NCBI GenBank assembly: GCA_035352895.1
Contig: DAOPYN010000010.1
Location: forward strand, 26,238-90,237
Length of the DNA: 64,000 nt
From: UBA5070 sp035352895
GTDB taxonomy: Bacteria > Fibrobacterota > Fibrobacteria > UBA5070
Reading direction: 5' to 3'
Part shown: piece after piece, positions 16,954 through 28,091 of the stretch
Layout of the letters: each line of letters starts with the position of its first letter
Numbering within the stretch: the stretch's first letter is position 1
Made by a program: the position numbers and the translations under genes
Notes under the pieces: generated by a model
Told to the model about the DNA's origin: nothing
Databases searched by the model: none
The model's input: the letters and a program-made list of their open reading frames with translations, nothing else

Positions 16954-17409
16954 ATGAAGCACATCATCTGTCCCGAACGGCATGAAGGAAGCGAATCGAC
17001 CCTGTTCCTTGCCGGAGGCATCAGCGGATGCCCGAACTGGCACGACCGATTGGTGGAGTTGCTTTCCAGCACCGATCTGACCTTGTTGAACCCACGCCGC
17101 AAGAACTTTCCCATCGACGACCCTTCCGCCTCGCGGTTCCAGATCCAGTGGGAACACGAGCACTTGCACAGGGCCCAAGCGATCTCCTTCTGGTTTCCCC
17201 GCGAAACCCTCTGCCCCATCACGCTCTACGAGCTGGGCGTCTGGACCACGTCGGAGAAGCCCCTGTTCATCGGGATGCACCCTGACTACAGCCGCCGGAT
17301 CGACGTGGAAATCCAGACCTCGCTGGTGCGGCCGAACTTGGTTCCCGCCTATTCGCTAGAAGACCTTGCCGGACAGATTCGCTCGTGGGAGAGATCAAAA
17401 TCGCTCTGA
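16954..17409 (+). CDS. Nucleoside 2-deoxyribosyltransferase-like protein
   Basis: A 151-residue protein. The start FLAGGISGCPNWHDRL and the segment SFWFPRETLCPITLYELGVW match the nucleoside 2-deoxyribosyltransferase-like family (Nuc_deoxyrib_tr_2 type): a Rossmann-like fold in which the Glu of LYELG would be the nucleophile. Such proteins exchange or hydrolyse the base on nucleosides, but many family members sit in unrelated contexts and their substrate is unknown. GGAG lies before the ATG. No operon partners. Confidence 0.75.
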   Translation: MKHIICPERHEGSESTLFLAGGISGCPNWHDRLVELLSSTDLTLLNPRRKNFPIDDPSASRFQIQWEHEHLHRAQAISFWFPRETLCPITLYELGVWTTSEKPLFIGMHPDYSRRIDVEIQTSLVRPNLVPAYSLEDLAGQIRSWERSKSL

Positions 17410-17442
17410 GCTCCATCCTGAACGGAGATCGGTCCCAAAACC

Positions 17443-17478
17443 AAAAAGCCCTGCTCCTGGCAAAACCAGGAGCAGGGC
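17443..17478 (-). terminator. Rho-independent terminator of the hydrolase gene
   Basis: Read on the minus strand, a perfect 13-bp stem (GCCCTGCTCCTGG with its complement, 17478-17466 and 17460-17448) and a 5-nt loop is followed at once by TTTTT. It lies 52 bp past the stop of the secreted hydrolase. A textbook intrinsic terminator. Confidence 0.9.
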
Positions 17479-17529
17479 CCGGCGCTCCTCAGCCAGGAGC
17501 GCTCGCCATCGAATCCAGCGTCGATCGAT

Positions 17530-18975
17530 CTAGGGAAGCTTCTTGGTCTGCATGGAGGACCATTGTCCGCTGCAGAAGGCGCAGGTGTTCCCGATGAACT
17601 TCTGACGACCGGTGGAGCCGGTGTCCCCTTTCAGCCACCAGTTGAACCAGGCCACCGCGAACTTCGCGAATTCCCCTCCGTTGTCCGCCCAGTAGGTTCC
17701 CCCGTGGCCGGCGCTGGGAACGTTGGCGAACACCGTGGGCAGGTGAGCGATCCCGTTGAAGTCGCGCAGACCATTGGGGTAGGCGATGTCGTCCGGGCCA
17801 CCGATCGCGTAGGCGATGGGCGCATGGAGCTTGTTGAGGGTGGACTGGTCGGGGCTCAGGAGACCGCTGCTCATGATGATGGTGGCGTCCACCCGCGGAT
17901 CCAGGGAGGCTCCATAGGCCATGATGCCTCCGCAAGACCAGCCGAACGAACCGACCATGGTATCCAGGCTCTGGTAGAAGCGGCTGCAGGGCTTGCCGTT
18001 CTGCTGGAGCGCCCAATCGAAGCCCTTGATGAGGTACCCGCCCAAGGTGCCCAGGCCGGAGCCCATGTCATAGCTGCCCGATCCTCCGGGAGTCCCCTCG
18101 TTGATCACGATGAATCCATGAGAGGCGATCTCGGCATAGAAATCGGCGGTTTCCGTGGAATTCCTGCCGCACCCTCCATTCCCCCAAACCAGGATGGGGT
18201 ACTTCTTACCCGCGCCCAAATCGCTGGGGCGGTAGATGGTCTTGCCCGACAGGCTGGGATCGGTTTCGATCACCACCTGGTGGGAACCGGTCAGGGGACT
18301 CCCCCCCAACGAGGCGTTCACCTTCACAGGGTCCGGCCCCTTGTCGGCGGGATTGCAGGTGGCCAGCGCGCTCAGGGTCACGTCCACGGTCCCTTCGTAG
18401 CTGGACAGGGGGACGGTCTTGGAGACATATCCGTTCGCGGACACCTTCAAGGAATCCACCACGGCCAGGGACCGGGCGGAAACCCCGCGATCGACCGGCT
18501 GCGAAGCCAGGAGCCGTCCCTCGCCGGTCCGGACCATCCGGAAGGTGGAGGTCCGGTCGCCAAGACCCACGCGAACCAGGAGCATGGTCGCCGACAGCGA
18601 GACCTTGGAGGCATCGAACGAGAAGAGGCCTGCGGGAGCGTTCCTTTCCACCGCGGCAAGGCGATTCCCGGAAAGATCCAGCCAATCGATGCTCACATGG
18701 GTCGGCACCGCGAGCTCGGCGGTCAGGACTCCGCCGACCATCGAGAGCGAACCGGGAAGATCGGATCGATCCAGGATCCCGTTGGTCCCTCCGGTCAGGG
18801 AATAACCTCCGCTCGCATCGGTCGTGGCCTTCAGGGACTTCGAATCCAAAGCCACGGTGGCACCCGAGATGGGGCTTCCAGCGTCGCTCTTGACGGTCCC
18901 ATTCAGTGCAATGGTCTGGGCCCCGACATCGAGGCCTAGGATCAGGAAAGCGCAAAGGGATACGGATGGGCGCAT
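17530..18975 (-). CDS. Secreted alpha/beta hydrolase with carboxypeptidase-regulatory-like N-terminus
   Basis: A 481-residue protein with a signal peptide (cut near VGA-QT). Residues about 20-75 resemble a carboxypeptidase-regulatory-like domain (GTVKSDAGSPISGATVALDS), then a sandwich region holding DLSGNRLAAV. The C-terminal 260 residues are an alpha/beta hydrolase: nucleophile Ser347 in GWSCGG, Asp in GGPDDIAY, His in AGHGGTYW. Cys in the nucleophile motif and near the end may form disulfides. Likely an esterase acting on plant polymer or other extracellular substrate; the exact ester is not visible. The start at 18975 has AAAGGGGG upstream. Own terminator; monocistronic. Confidence 0.8.
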   Translation of the reverse strand: MRPSVSLCAFLILGLDVGAQTIALNGTVKSDAGSPISGATVALDSKSLKATTDASGGYSLTGGTNGILDRSDLPGSLSMVGGVLTAELAVPTHVSIDWLDLSGNRLAAVERNAPAGLFSFDASKVSLSATMLLVRVGLGDRTSTFRMVRTGEGRLLASQPVDRGVSARSLAVVDSLKVSANGYVSKTVPLSSYEGTVDVTLSALATCNPADKGPDPVKVNASLGGSPLTGSHQVVIETDPSLSGKTIYRPSDLGAGKKYPILVWGNGGCGRNSTETADFYAEIASHGFIVINEGTPGGSGSYDMGSGLGTLGGYLIKGFDWALQQNGKPCSRFYQSLDTMVGSFGWSCGGIMAYGASLDPRVDATIIMSSGLLSPDQSTLNKLHAPIAYAIGGPDDIAYPNGLRDFNGIAHLPTVFANVPSAGHGGTYWADNGGEFAKFAVAWFNWWLKGDTGSTGRQKFIGNTCAFCSGQWSSMQTKKLP

Positions 18976-19170
18976 GCGGGCCCCCTTTATGGTTCCAGGT
19001 GAGGTTGTCGAACAGTTCTCAATGTACCTGACAACGGTCTTTCCCACCGTCAAGTTCCAAGACAACGTTTTGGAAGATCCTACAAAAGCCGCAAGTTTCC
19101 GGACTGGCTATCCCCGTTCCGCCAGAATACGCTCCCACCTCCCCAGCCACCGCCGCAACGGGGCGTCCAA

Positions 19171-19200
19171 GAAAAGACGAGGCACCCGATCAGGGTGCCT
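19171..19200 (-). terminator. Second terminator-like hairpin after mutB
   Basis: On the minus strand AGGCACCC (19200-19193) pairs with GGGTGCCT (19187-19180), followed by CGTCTTTTCTT. It lies 70 bp beyond the first mutB terminator and may act as a backup before the hydrolase gene. Confidence 0.55.
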
Positions 19201-19269
19201 ATGTCTTCCATCAATTAGAACATGAAGGGAAAGGCATGATGTCCAGACAAGATGATCGAGACAAATACG

Positions 19270-19302
19270 AAAAAGCCCTGTCCCGGGGAACCGGAACAGG
19301 GC
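19270..19302 (-). terminator. Rho-independent terminator of the methylmalonyl-CoA operon
   Basis: On the minus strand GCCCTGT...CCGG folds on CCGG...ACAGGGC (7 bp, one mismatch, 4 bp; loop 4 nt), followed by TTTTT at 19274-19270. It begins 25 bp after the mutB stop. Confidence 0.9.
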
Positions 19303-19326
19303 TCGTCAATTTCCGCCTGAGCTAGA

Positions 19327-21500
<2,174 letters not shown>

Positions 21501-21504
<4 letters not shown>

Positions 21505-23639
21505 CCCTGCACTCCGATCTTCTTCTGAAGGCCGCCCAGAACCTGGAGGAGGTTGGCGCGGACATGGATGAATTCGTCGATTCCCGAGGCCTTGTGGGCT
21601 TCGACCTGGTCGGCGGGGAAGCCCGCCAGGACCACGGCCACTCCGGGGATCGCCGCCTTGAGGGCCGGCACGATCTGGGGGACCAGTTCGGGATAGGTGT
21701 CGTCGGTGCTGCAGATGGTGACCACCTTGGCGCCGGAATCCGTCGCCGCGTCCACCATGTCCTTCACCGAAGCGAAACCTTCCGGGTACACCACTTCGAA
21801 TCCGCCGACTTCGAAGAATCCGCGGGAGAAGTCGGCGCGGCCCTTGTGCTGCGCCAGGGGCCCCATGGTCGCCAGGAAGACGCGCGGACGCCAGCCGGTG
21901 CGGACCAGATGGCGATCGGCGGCATCGCGCAGCTTCTCGAAGGGCTCCGACAGGCGGTGGAGCTTGAGCGGCTGGATGGTCGGACGGTCGGCGTCGCCGG
22001 CGCGGATCACGCGGGTGATCTCGCCCAACGTGGCTCCGGCCTGGACGGCCTCGATCGCGGCCGCGACCATCTTCTCGTCGGTGACACCCATGAGATCGGA
22101 CAGCTTGCCCATGACCTTGGAGTGCTTCACGTCGTCGTAGGCGGTGCGGTATTCGGTGACCGACACCACGCGCGACTTGTAGATCGCGGCGTAGTCGGGC
22201 TTGCGGCCCTCGATCTTCTTTTCGCCGATGTTGGCGTACTGGTTCACGCCCACCTGGACGTCCTTGCGGGTGGCCAGAGCCGATTCCTTCGCCTTGCAGA
22301 CCTTTTCGATCTCGGACTGGATGAACCCGGCCTGGAGAGCGGCGAAAGCTCCGCCCTTTCCTTCCACGGCCTGGAAGAGTTCCCAGGCCTTCTGGGCGAT
22401 CTGGTCGGTGAGCCATTCCACGGCCCACGATCCACCCGCGGGATCCACCACGTGGCGCAACTGGGCTTCCGTGGCCAGGAGGATCTGGGTGTTGCGGGCG
22501 ATGCGGCGGGAGAACTCGTCCGGAAGTCCGAAGACCTCGTCGAACGGGGTCACCTGCAGCGACTGCACGCCGCCCAGCACCGCCGAGAAGCTCTCGGTGG
22601 TGGTGCGCAGGAGGTTCGCGTAGGGATCCAGCTTGGACTTGTTCCACAGCGCCGTACGGGCGTGGATGCTCATGCTCTGCGAGCACATGTTCCCGCCGAA
22701 GGCTTCCACGATGCGGCTCCACAACAGGCGCGCTGCGCGGAACTTGGCGATTTCCATGAAGAAGTTGGGACCCACGCTGAAGGCGAAGCGCATGCGGGGA
22801 GCGACGGTGTCCACCGCCACGCCGCGCTTGACCAGCTCGCGGATGTATTCGGCGCCCTGGGAGAGGGCGAAGGCCAGTTCCTGCACGGCGCTGCCGCCGG
22901 CTTCCAGGAAGGAACGCGAGTGGACGCACACGGTCTGCAGCGCCGGAGCTTCGCGCTCGGCCCACAGGGTGAGCTGGGCCATCTCGCGATAGGCCTCGTC
23001 CAGGGACTGGGGAAGGGTGCCTTCGTGGGCGAGCACGCCCAGCGGATCCATCTCGATGCATCCGCGCAGCTTCCTGACATCCAGTCCGCGGCTCTTGACC
23101 AGGGCGGCCAGCAGGGCGGCGAAGGGAAGTCCGGAGGCTCCCGAGCGGACGAACAGCGAGGTCTTCTCCAGGTCGATGTCTTCCAGCGCGACGGAGAGAT
23201 CCTTGATGGTGGCGATGCTGACGCCGCCCTTGCCCACGTCGCCCTCGACGGCGGAATCGGGATCGATGCCGGCGCGCGTGGCGTGGTCGAGGTTCAGGTT
23301 CAGCGCCGTGAGGCCACGCGACAGATCGTGTCTGGCGGCCTGGTTGAACTCGCGGGGTCCCGGATAGGGCAGCTCCTGCGAAACCTCCCAGGCCTCGGCG
23401 ACGTAGCCTTCGTGCGAAGACCCGCGCGCCAGCTGGCCGCAACCGGGCTTGGCCTTCAGGTGTTCCAGGCCGGCCACGTCGGAGGCGTTGTAGATGGGCT
23501 GGACGGTGATGCCTTCGTAGGTGCCGGAGACGAGCTTCTTCTCGTAGGGCACGCCCTTGAGTTCGGCTTCGACCTGGGCCTTCCACTTGTCGAAGGGAAC
23601 CTCCGCGAATTCGGAGAGCAGCTTGGGTTTGTCGGTCAT
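21501..23639 (-). CDS. mutA: Methylmalonyl-CoA mutase, small subunit
   Basis: A 712-residue paralogue of MutB. It has the same barrel-plus-Rossmann layout, but the cobalamin-binding DxHxxG is absent (the equivalent stretch reads MGPLAQHKGRADF), as known for the structural small subunit. It pairs with MutB in the heterodimer. It starts 4 bp after the biotin carrier gene and its TGA overlaps the mutB ATG. Reduced conservation in substrate loops is normal for this subunit. Confidence 0.95.
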
Positions 23640-23643
23640 CGGA

Positions 23644-24036
23644 TCACTCCACGTCCAGGAGGGCCTGGCCCTCCTCCACGGTGGCGCCGGCGGCGACGTA
23701 GATCTTGGTGACCTTGCCCGTCTTGGGAGCGGTCACGGGAGTGTTCATCTTCATGGCCTCGAGGACCAGGACCTGCGCGCCGGCCTGGACCGAGTCCCCT
23801 TCCTTCACGTCCACCGACACGATGCGGCCGGCGAGCTGCGAACGGACCGATGCGGCCGATCCGGCCCCTGCGGGCTTGGCCGCGGGAGCCGCGACGGCAG
23901 CAGGCGCGGCTGCAACGGCCGCGGCGGGAGCCGCGGCCCGGGGGGCCACGCGGGAGGCTCCGGTGGAGGTGTCGTCGATGGTCTCGACGACGACTTCGTA
24001 GGTTTTTCCTTCGACGGTGATTCTGAGCTTTTTCAC
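23644..24036 (-). CDS. Biotin carboxyl carrier protein of acyl-CoA (de)carboxylase
   Basis: A 130-residue protein: N-terminal 25 residues (MKKLRITVEGKTYEVVVE), a long Ala/Pro linker, and a C-terminal biotinyl domain with the biotin-accepting Lys in EAMKM. Such carriers move CO2 between a carboxyltransferase (MmdA) and another carboxylase or decarboxylase partner. The position between the MmdE-like gene and mutA supports methylmalonyl-CoA/propionyl-CoA chemistry. It is distinct from the AccB encoded at 35767-36237. MmdC/PccA-type carrier is the best description. Confidence 0.9.
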   Translation of the reverse strand: MKKLRITVEGKTYEVVVETIDDTSTGASRVAPRAAAPAAAVAAAPAAVAAPAAKPAGAGSAASVRSQLAGRIVSVDVKEGDSVQAGAQVLVLEAMKMNTPVTAPKTGKVTKIYVAAGATVEEGQALLDVE

Positions 24037-24049
24037 GACGGTTTCCTTT

Positions 24050-24220
24050 TCAGCGCAAGCGATGCGATTCGAACTGTTGAAAACGACCGTGGATGTTCCA
24101 GAGGCTTTGCGTCCGGACCGCGGGCTCGATGCTCACGATCCGGAACGGTTCGTCCAGGACCGCGTGCACGGCGGCCGCCACGATGGCATGGAGATCCTTT
24201 TCCTTGATGTCCTGGCTCAT
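24050..24220 (-). CDS. MmdE/OadG C-terminal-like small subunit
   Basis: A 56-residue protein starting MSQDIKEKDLHAIVAAAV and ending SLWNIHGRFQQFESHRLR. A helix with A(I/V)xAAVxA, then a strand and a conserved W-x-x-x-G-R before a basic end, is the pattern found at the C-terminus of OadG/MmdD and in MmdE, the short stabilising subunits of biotin decarboxylases. It has no membrane helix. It lies between mmdA (10 bp) and the biotin carrier gene (13 bp), which supports its being part of that enzyme. It is short enough to be missed by automatic gene finding. Confidence 0.7.
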   Translation of the reverse strand: MSQDIKEKDLHAIVAAAVHAVLDEPFRIVSIEPAVRTQSLWNIHGRFQQFESHRLR

Positions 24221-24230
24221 CTGGCCTCCC

Positions 24231-25784
24231 TCACAGAGGAATGTTTCCGTGCTTCTTGGGGGGGCGGGTTTCGCGCTTGGAGAGCGTGTTCCGCAGGGCC
24301 AATGCCACCGTGGGACGGCTCATGGCCGGCTCGATGACGTCGGTGATCATGTTGTTCTCCGCGGCCTGCCAGGGCGAGGCGAACTTGTCGCGGTACTGGC
24401 TGACCAGTGCCGCGGCTTTGGCCTTGGGATCGGAAGCGGCCTTGATCTCCTTGCCGAAGAGCACGTTCACGGCACCGTCGGCGCCCATCACGGCGATCTC
24501 GGCGGTGGGCCAGGCGAAGACCATGTCGGCGCCCATGTCCTTGGAGCACATGGCCAGGTACGCGCCGCCGTATGCCTTGCGGAGGATCAAGGTGATCTTG
24601 GGCACCGTGGCCGCCGCGTAGGCGAACAGCATCTTGGCGCCGTGGCGGATGATGCCGCCGCGTTCCTGGGCCACGCCGGGCAGGAATCCGGGAACGTCCA
24701 CCAAGGTGACGATGGGGATGTTGAACGCGTTGAGGAACCGGATGAACCGGGCCGCCTTGTCGGAGGCGTCGATGTCCAGGGTTCCGGCCTTCATCATCGG
24801 TTGGTTGGCGACGATGCCCACCACCACGCCCTCGATGCGGGCGAAGCCGATGATGATGTTGCGCGCCCAGTCCTTCTGGACCTCGAAGAGGTGTCCGTCG
24901 TCGACCAGGCGTTCGATCACCGTGTACACGTCCAGCGGCGCCTTGGCGTCCTCGGGGACCAGGTCGTTCATGCCCAGGTCCGGCGACATGGAAATGCGCG
25001 ACGTGGGCCTGTGCGGCGGGTCGTCCAGGTTGTTGGACGGCAGGTACGACAGAAGCTCCTGGCAGAGCTGGATGGCGTGTTCGTCGGAGTCGGCGATGAA
25101 GTGGATGTTGCCGGACACCGAGCCGTGGGCGTCGGCGGATCCGATGTCGTCCATGGTGCAAACCTGGCCGGTGACCGCCTTGATCACGTCCGGGCCGCAG
25201 ATGAACATGTTGGCCTGGCCGCGGATCATGATGAGGAAGTCCATCAGGGCGGGCGAATAGGCCGCGCCACCGGCGCAGGGTCCGGCGATCAACGAGATCT
25301 GCGGCACCAGACCGGAAGCCTCGACGTTGTGGTGGAACACACGTCCGTAACCGGAGAGGGAATCCACCCCTTCCTGGATGCGCGCGCCGCCCGAGTCGTT
25401 GACCACCACGATGGGCATCCCGCCCTGCATCGCGTAGTCCATGAGGTCGCAGATCTTCTGGGCGTGCATCTTGCCCAAGCTGCCGCCGGCCACGGTGAAG
25501 TCCTGGCTCACCACCGAGACGGGGCGACCGCCCACGTAGCCCACGCCGGTGATCACGGCGTCGGCGGCCATGTACTTGCCGGACAGGCCGAAGTCGTGGG
25601 CGTGGTGCTGCACATGGGCACCGAATTCCTGGAACGTGTCGGCTTCGAAGAGGCGTTCCACGCGGTCGCGGGCGGTCATCAACCCCTTCGTGCGGCGGGC
25701 TTCGAGCTTGTCCTTGCCGCCACCGGCCAGGACCTTGGCGCGCCGTTCGGCGAGTTCTTCCAACAATGCCTTGTCAATTGCCAT
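24231..25784 (-). CDS. mmdA: Methylmalonyl-CoA decarboxylase alpha / propionyl-CoA carboxylase beta (carboxyltransferase)
   Basis: A 517-residue carboxyltransferase with both crotonase-like halves. Signatures: SQDFTVAGGSLGKMHAQKI, NDSGGARIQEGV, GPCAGGAAYSPA in the N-half and VDVPGFLPGVAQE, KAYGGAYLAM and WPTAEIAVMG in the C-half. It transfers carboxylate between (S)-methylmalonyl-CoA or propionyl-CoA and carboxybiotin. The start at 25784 leaves a 16-bp gap from mce. No MmdB-type sodium-pump gene lies in this cluster, so a soluble carboxylase or transcarboxylase is as likely as a membrane decarboxylase. Confidence 0.95.
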   Translation of the reverse strand: MAIDKALLEELAERRAKVLAGGGKDKLEARRTKGLMTARDRVERLFEADTFQEFGAHVQHHAHDFGLSGKYMAADAVITGVGYVGGRPVSVVSQDFTVAGGSLGKMHAQKICDLMDYAMQGGMPIVVVNDSGGARIQEGVDSLSGYGRVFHHNVEASGLVPQISLIAGPCAGGAAYSPALMDFLIMIRGQANMFICGPDVIKAVTGQVCTMDDIGSADAHGSVSGNIHFIADSDEHAIQLCQELLSYLPSNNLDDPPHRPTSRISMSPDLGMNDLVPEDAKAPLDVYTVIERLVDDGHLFEVQKDWARNIIIGFARIEGVVVGIVANQPMMKAGTLDIDASDKAARFIRFLNAFNIPIVTLVDVPGFLPGVAQERGGIIRHGAKMLFAYAAATVPKITLILRKAYGGAYLAMCSKDMGADMVFAWPTAEIAVMGADGAVNVLFGKEIKAASDPKAKAAALVSQYRDKFASPWQAAENNMITDVIEPAMSRPTVALALRNTLSKRETRPPKKHGNIPL

Positions 25785-25800
25785 GGGTGGGGAGTCTCCG

Positions 25801-26205
25801 TTACTTCTTGGGTGCGCAGAATTCCGTGAGGACGCCGCGCGTGGATTTGGGGTGCAAAAAGGCGATGTCCATTCCGCCGGCACCGGGCCGGGGAGCTTCG
25901 TCGATCAGGCGGAGTCCATCTTGCTTGGACTTGGCCAGTTCGCCGACGAGGTCGTCGGTGCGGAAGGCGACGTGCTGCACGCCTTCGCCGTTCTTCTCGA
26001 TGTACTTGGCGATGGCGCTCTCTTCCGAGGTGGCCTCCAACAGCTCGATGTAGACCCCGCCCACCTTCAGGAATGCGGTGCGCACCTTCTGGGACGGCAC
26101 CTCCTCGATGAGTTCGCACTTGACGCCGAGCATCTTCTCCCACAAGGGGATGGCCTCGTCCAGGCTCTTCACCGCGATTCCAAGGTGGTCGATCTGCTTG
26201 ATCAT
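25801..26205 (-). CDS. mce: Methylmalonyl-CoA epimerase
   Basis: A 134-residue glyoxalase-fold protein (MIKQIDHLGIAVKSLDEA; IELLEAT; VQHVAFR; LTEFCAPK) that interconverts (R)- and (S)-methylmalonyl-CoA. Metal ligands His7, Gln/His in GVQHVAF and Glu in LTEF are in place. GGGAGG lies 7 nt before the ATG, which decides this start over longer alternatives. First gene of the methylmalonyl-CoA operon, linking MmdA and MutAB stereochemically. Confidence 0.95.
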   Translation of the reverse strand: MIKQIDHLGIAVKSLDEAIPLWEKMLGVKCELIEEVPSQKVRTAFLKVGGVYIELLEATSEESAIAKYIEKNGEGVQHVAFRTDDLVGELAKSKQDGLRLIDEAPRPGAGGMDIAFLHPKSTRGVLTEFCAPKK

Positions 26206-26396
26206 GTCGTTCCTCCCGATGCCTTCGGCCCTCAGGTGATTTCCATCAATTGGCCGACTGCAGAAACCTTGGTGGAGAAAACTGGATTTACATGTCCTCT
26301 TTAACAAGGGAAAAACCACCTTCGCGAGTTTCCATCCAGGTGAAACACCGATGGAATGGGCTTGCGAATCGCTCGGCACAAATCTAGCTTGTATGG

Positions 26397-28034
26397 ATGG
26401 ATATCCAACCGACAACAACCGTCGGATTCGACAATTTGCCGATTCCGGCCACGCTCGCCAAGCACATCTCCGAGCGTGGAATCACCGAGCCCACCCCGGT
26501 CCAGGAAGCGGTCATCCGCAAGATGGTCCCGGAGCTGGGACAACTCCTGGAAGGCGACCTCCTGGCCCAGGCCCGGACAGGTTCCGGCAAGACGCTTGCC
26601 TACCTGCTGCCGGTGGCCGGCGCGCTGGACTCGGGCACCATCTCCCGCGCCTGGATCGTATGCCCCACCCGCGAGCTGGCCCAACAAGTTGCCCGCGAAG
26701 TGGCATGGCTCCTGGGCGAAGCCTGCGTGGCCACGCTGGTGGGCGGCGCACCCTTCGGCCCCCAGCTTCGCGAACTGCGCGGTCAGCCACCCGTGGTGGT
26801 GGGCACGCCGGGCCGCATGGCCGACCACCTGCGCCAGGAGACCCTCGAAGTGGAATGCGACGTGCTGATCCTGGACGAAGCCGACCGCATGCTGGACCTC
26901 GGCTTCAAGGAGGAACTGGACCAGGTGGTGGGAGCCGCCGGCGAGGATTCCGCCAGATGGTTCTTCTCCGCGACCTACGAAGGACGCGTGCAGGCCGCCG
27001 CGGGCGACTGGCTGCGGTCCCCCACCCAGATCCGCCTGGACGCGGGCAAGGGCTCCAGCCACGTGCCGCAGAGCTACGTGATCGCGCCCTACGCTCGTCG
27101 CGAAGAGGCTCTGGGACGGCTGGTGGACATGCTCGAGCCCACACGGGCCATCGTGTTCGTCCGCACGCGCGTCGAGGTGGAGCAGGTGGTGCAGGGGCTC
27201 CTGCGCCACGGGATCCACGCGGAGGGGCTTTCCGGCGATCTCGCCCAGGTGGCCCGCGAACGGGCGCTCTCGCGCTTCCGCGAAGGCCGGGTGACCCTGC
27301 TGGTGGCCACCGACGTGGCCGCCCGCGGACTGGACGTTCCCGGAATCACCCACGTGTTCAACCTGGGCCTTCCCGACGACCTTTCCAACTTCATCCACCG
27401 CGTGGGCCGCACCGCGCGCGCCGGAGCGGAAGGCGAAGCCTGGAGCGTCCTGGCCCCGCAGGAGCGCGGACGTTTCCTGTCCATCAGCAGGCAGTCCGAG
27501 TACAAGCCGGAGCAGAGACAGATTCCGACCAGCCGCGAGCTCACCGACAAGCGCAGGGAACGGCTGGCCCAGCGGGTGATGGAAAGCCTGGGAGAGGGTC
27601 TGGAGCTTCCCGAAAGCTTCAAGCCCCTGATCGAGGAGCACGGTGCCGAGGCGGTCCTGGCCGCCCTGGTGCACAAGCTGGTTCCGGAGCCGCCTCCGGA
27701 GGAGCCGCGTCGGCCGCAGCGTTCCGAGGCTCGGGAACGCGTCCAGGGCGACCGCCCCGAGCGCCCACGCCACCCCGCCCATCGCGGGCGCGAAGGGGTG
27801 TGGCTGGCCTTCAGCCTGGGCACCGACGACGGGATCGAGGTCCGCAACCTGGTTCCGTTCGTGTGCCGGGCCGCCGACATCCCCAGTTCCGAACTGGGCC
27901 GCATCGAGATGATGCCGAGGTTGTCGCTGGTGGAAACCACCCCGGAAGCGGCCGAGCTCCTGCTCAAGCTCAAGCTCAAGTGGCAGCGCAGGCCGATCCG
28001 GATCCGGGAAGCGGATCCGCCCAGGCGCCTCTGA
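26397..28034 (+). CDS. DEAD-box RNA helicase with DbpA-type RNA-binding domain
   Basis: A 545-residue helicase. Q motif (FDNLPIP...PTPVQ), ARTGSGKT, PTRELAQQ, GTPGR, LDEADRMLD, FSATYE, ARGLDVPG and HRVGRTARAG are all present, so it should unwind RNA with ATP. After an Arg/Pro/Glu-rich linker (about 430-465) the last 80 residues (VWLAFSLGTDDGIEVRNLV; GRIEMMPRLSLVE) match the DbpA/CsdA RNA-binding domain, an RRM-like fold that binds rRNA. Hence a role in ribosome assembly or cold adaptation is likely. No clear Shine-Dalgarno precedes the ATG. Divergent from mce. Confidence 0.9.
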   Translation: MDIQPTTTVGFDNLPIPATLAKHISERGITEPTPVQEAVIRKMVPELGQLLEGDLLAQARTGSGKTLAYLLPVAGALDSGTISRAWIVCPTRELAQQVAREVAWLLGEACVATLVGGAPFGPQLRELRGQPPVVVGTPGRMADHLRQETLEVECDVLILDEADRMLDLGFKEELDQVVGAAGEDSARWFFSATYEGRVQAAAGDWLRSPTQIRLDAGKGSSHVPQSYVIAPYARREEALGRLVDMLEPTRAIVFVRTRVEVEQVVQGLLRHGIHAEGLSGDLAQVARERALSRFREGRVTLLVATDVAARGLDVPGITHVFNLGLPDDLSNFIHRVGRTARAGAEGEAWSVLAPQERGRFLSISRQSEYKPEQRQIPTSRELTDKRRERLAQRVMESLGEGLELPESFKPLIEEHGAEAVLAALVHKLVPEPPPEEPRRPQRSEARERVQGDRPERPRHPAHRGREGVWLAFSLGTDDGIEVRNLVPFVCRAADIPSSELGRIEMMPRLSLVETTPEAAELLLKLKLKWQRRPIRIREADPPRRL

Positions 28035-28091
28035 GGCGCTTTCCCGGATTCCGCGGCAAAAACCGGGGCGAGGCGTCATCTTCTCCGTGAG

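Noticed and set aside
24231..25784. accD instead of mmdA
   Set aside because: The protein has both halves of the carboxyltransferase at 517 residues and lies with mce and mutAB; AccD is about 280-300 residues with a zinc ribbon.
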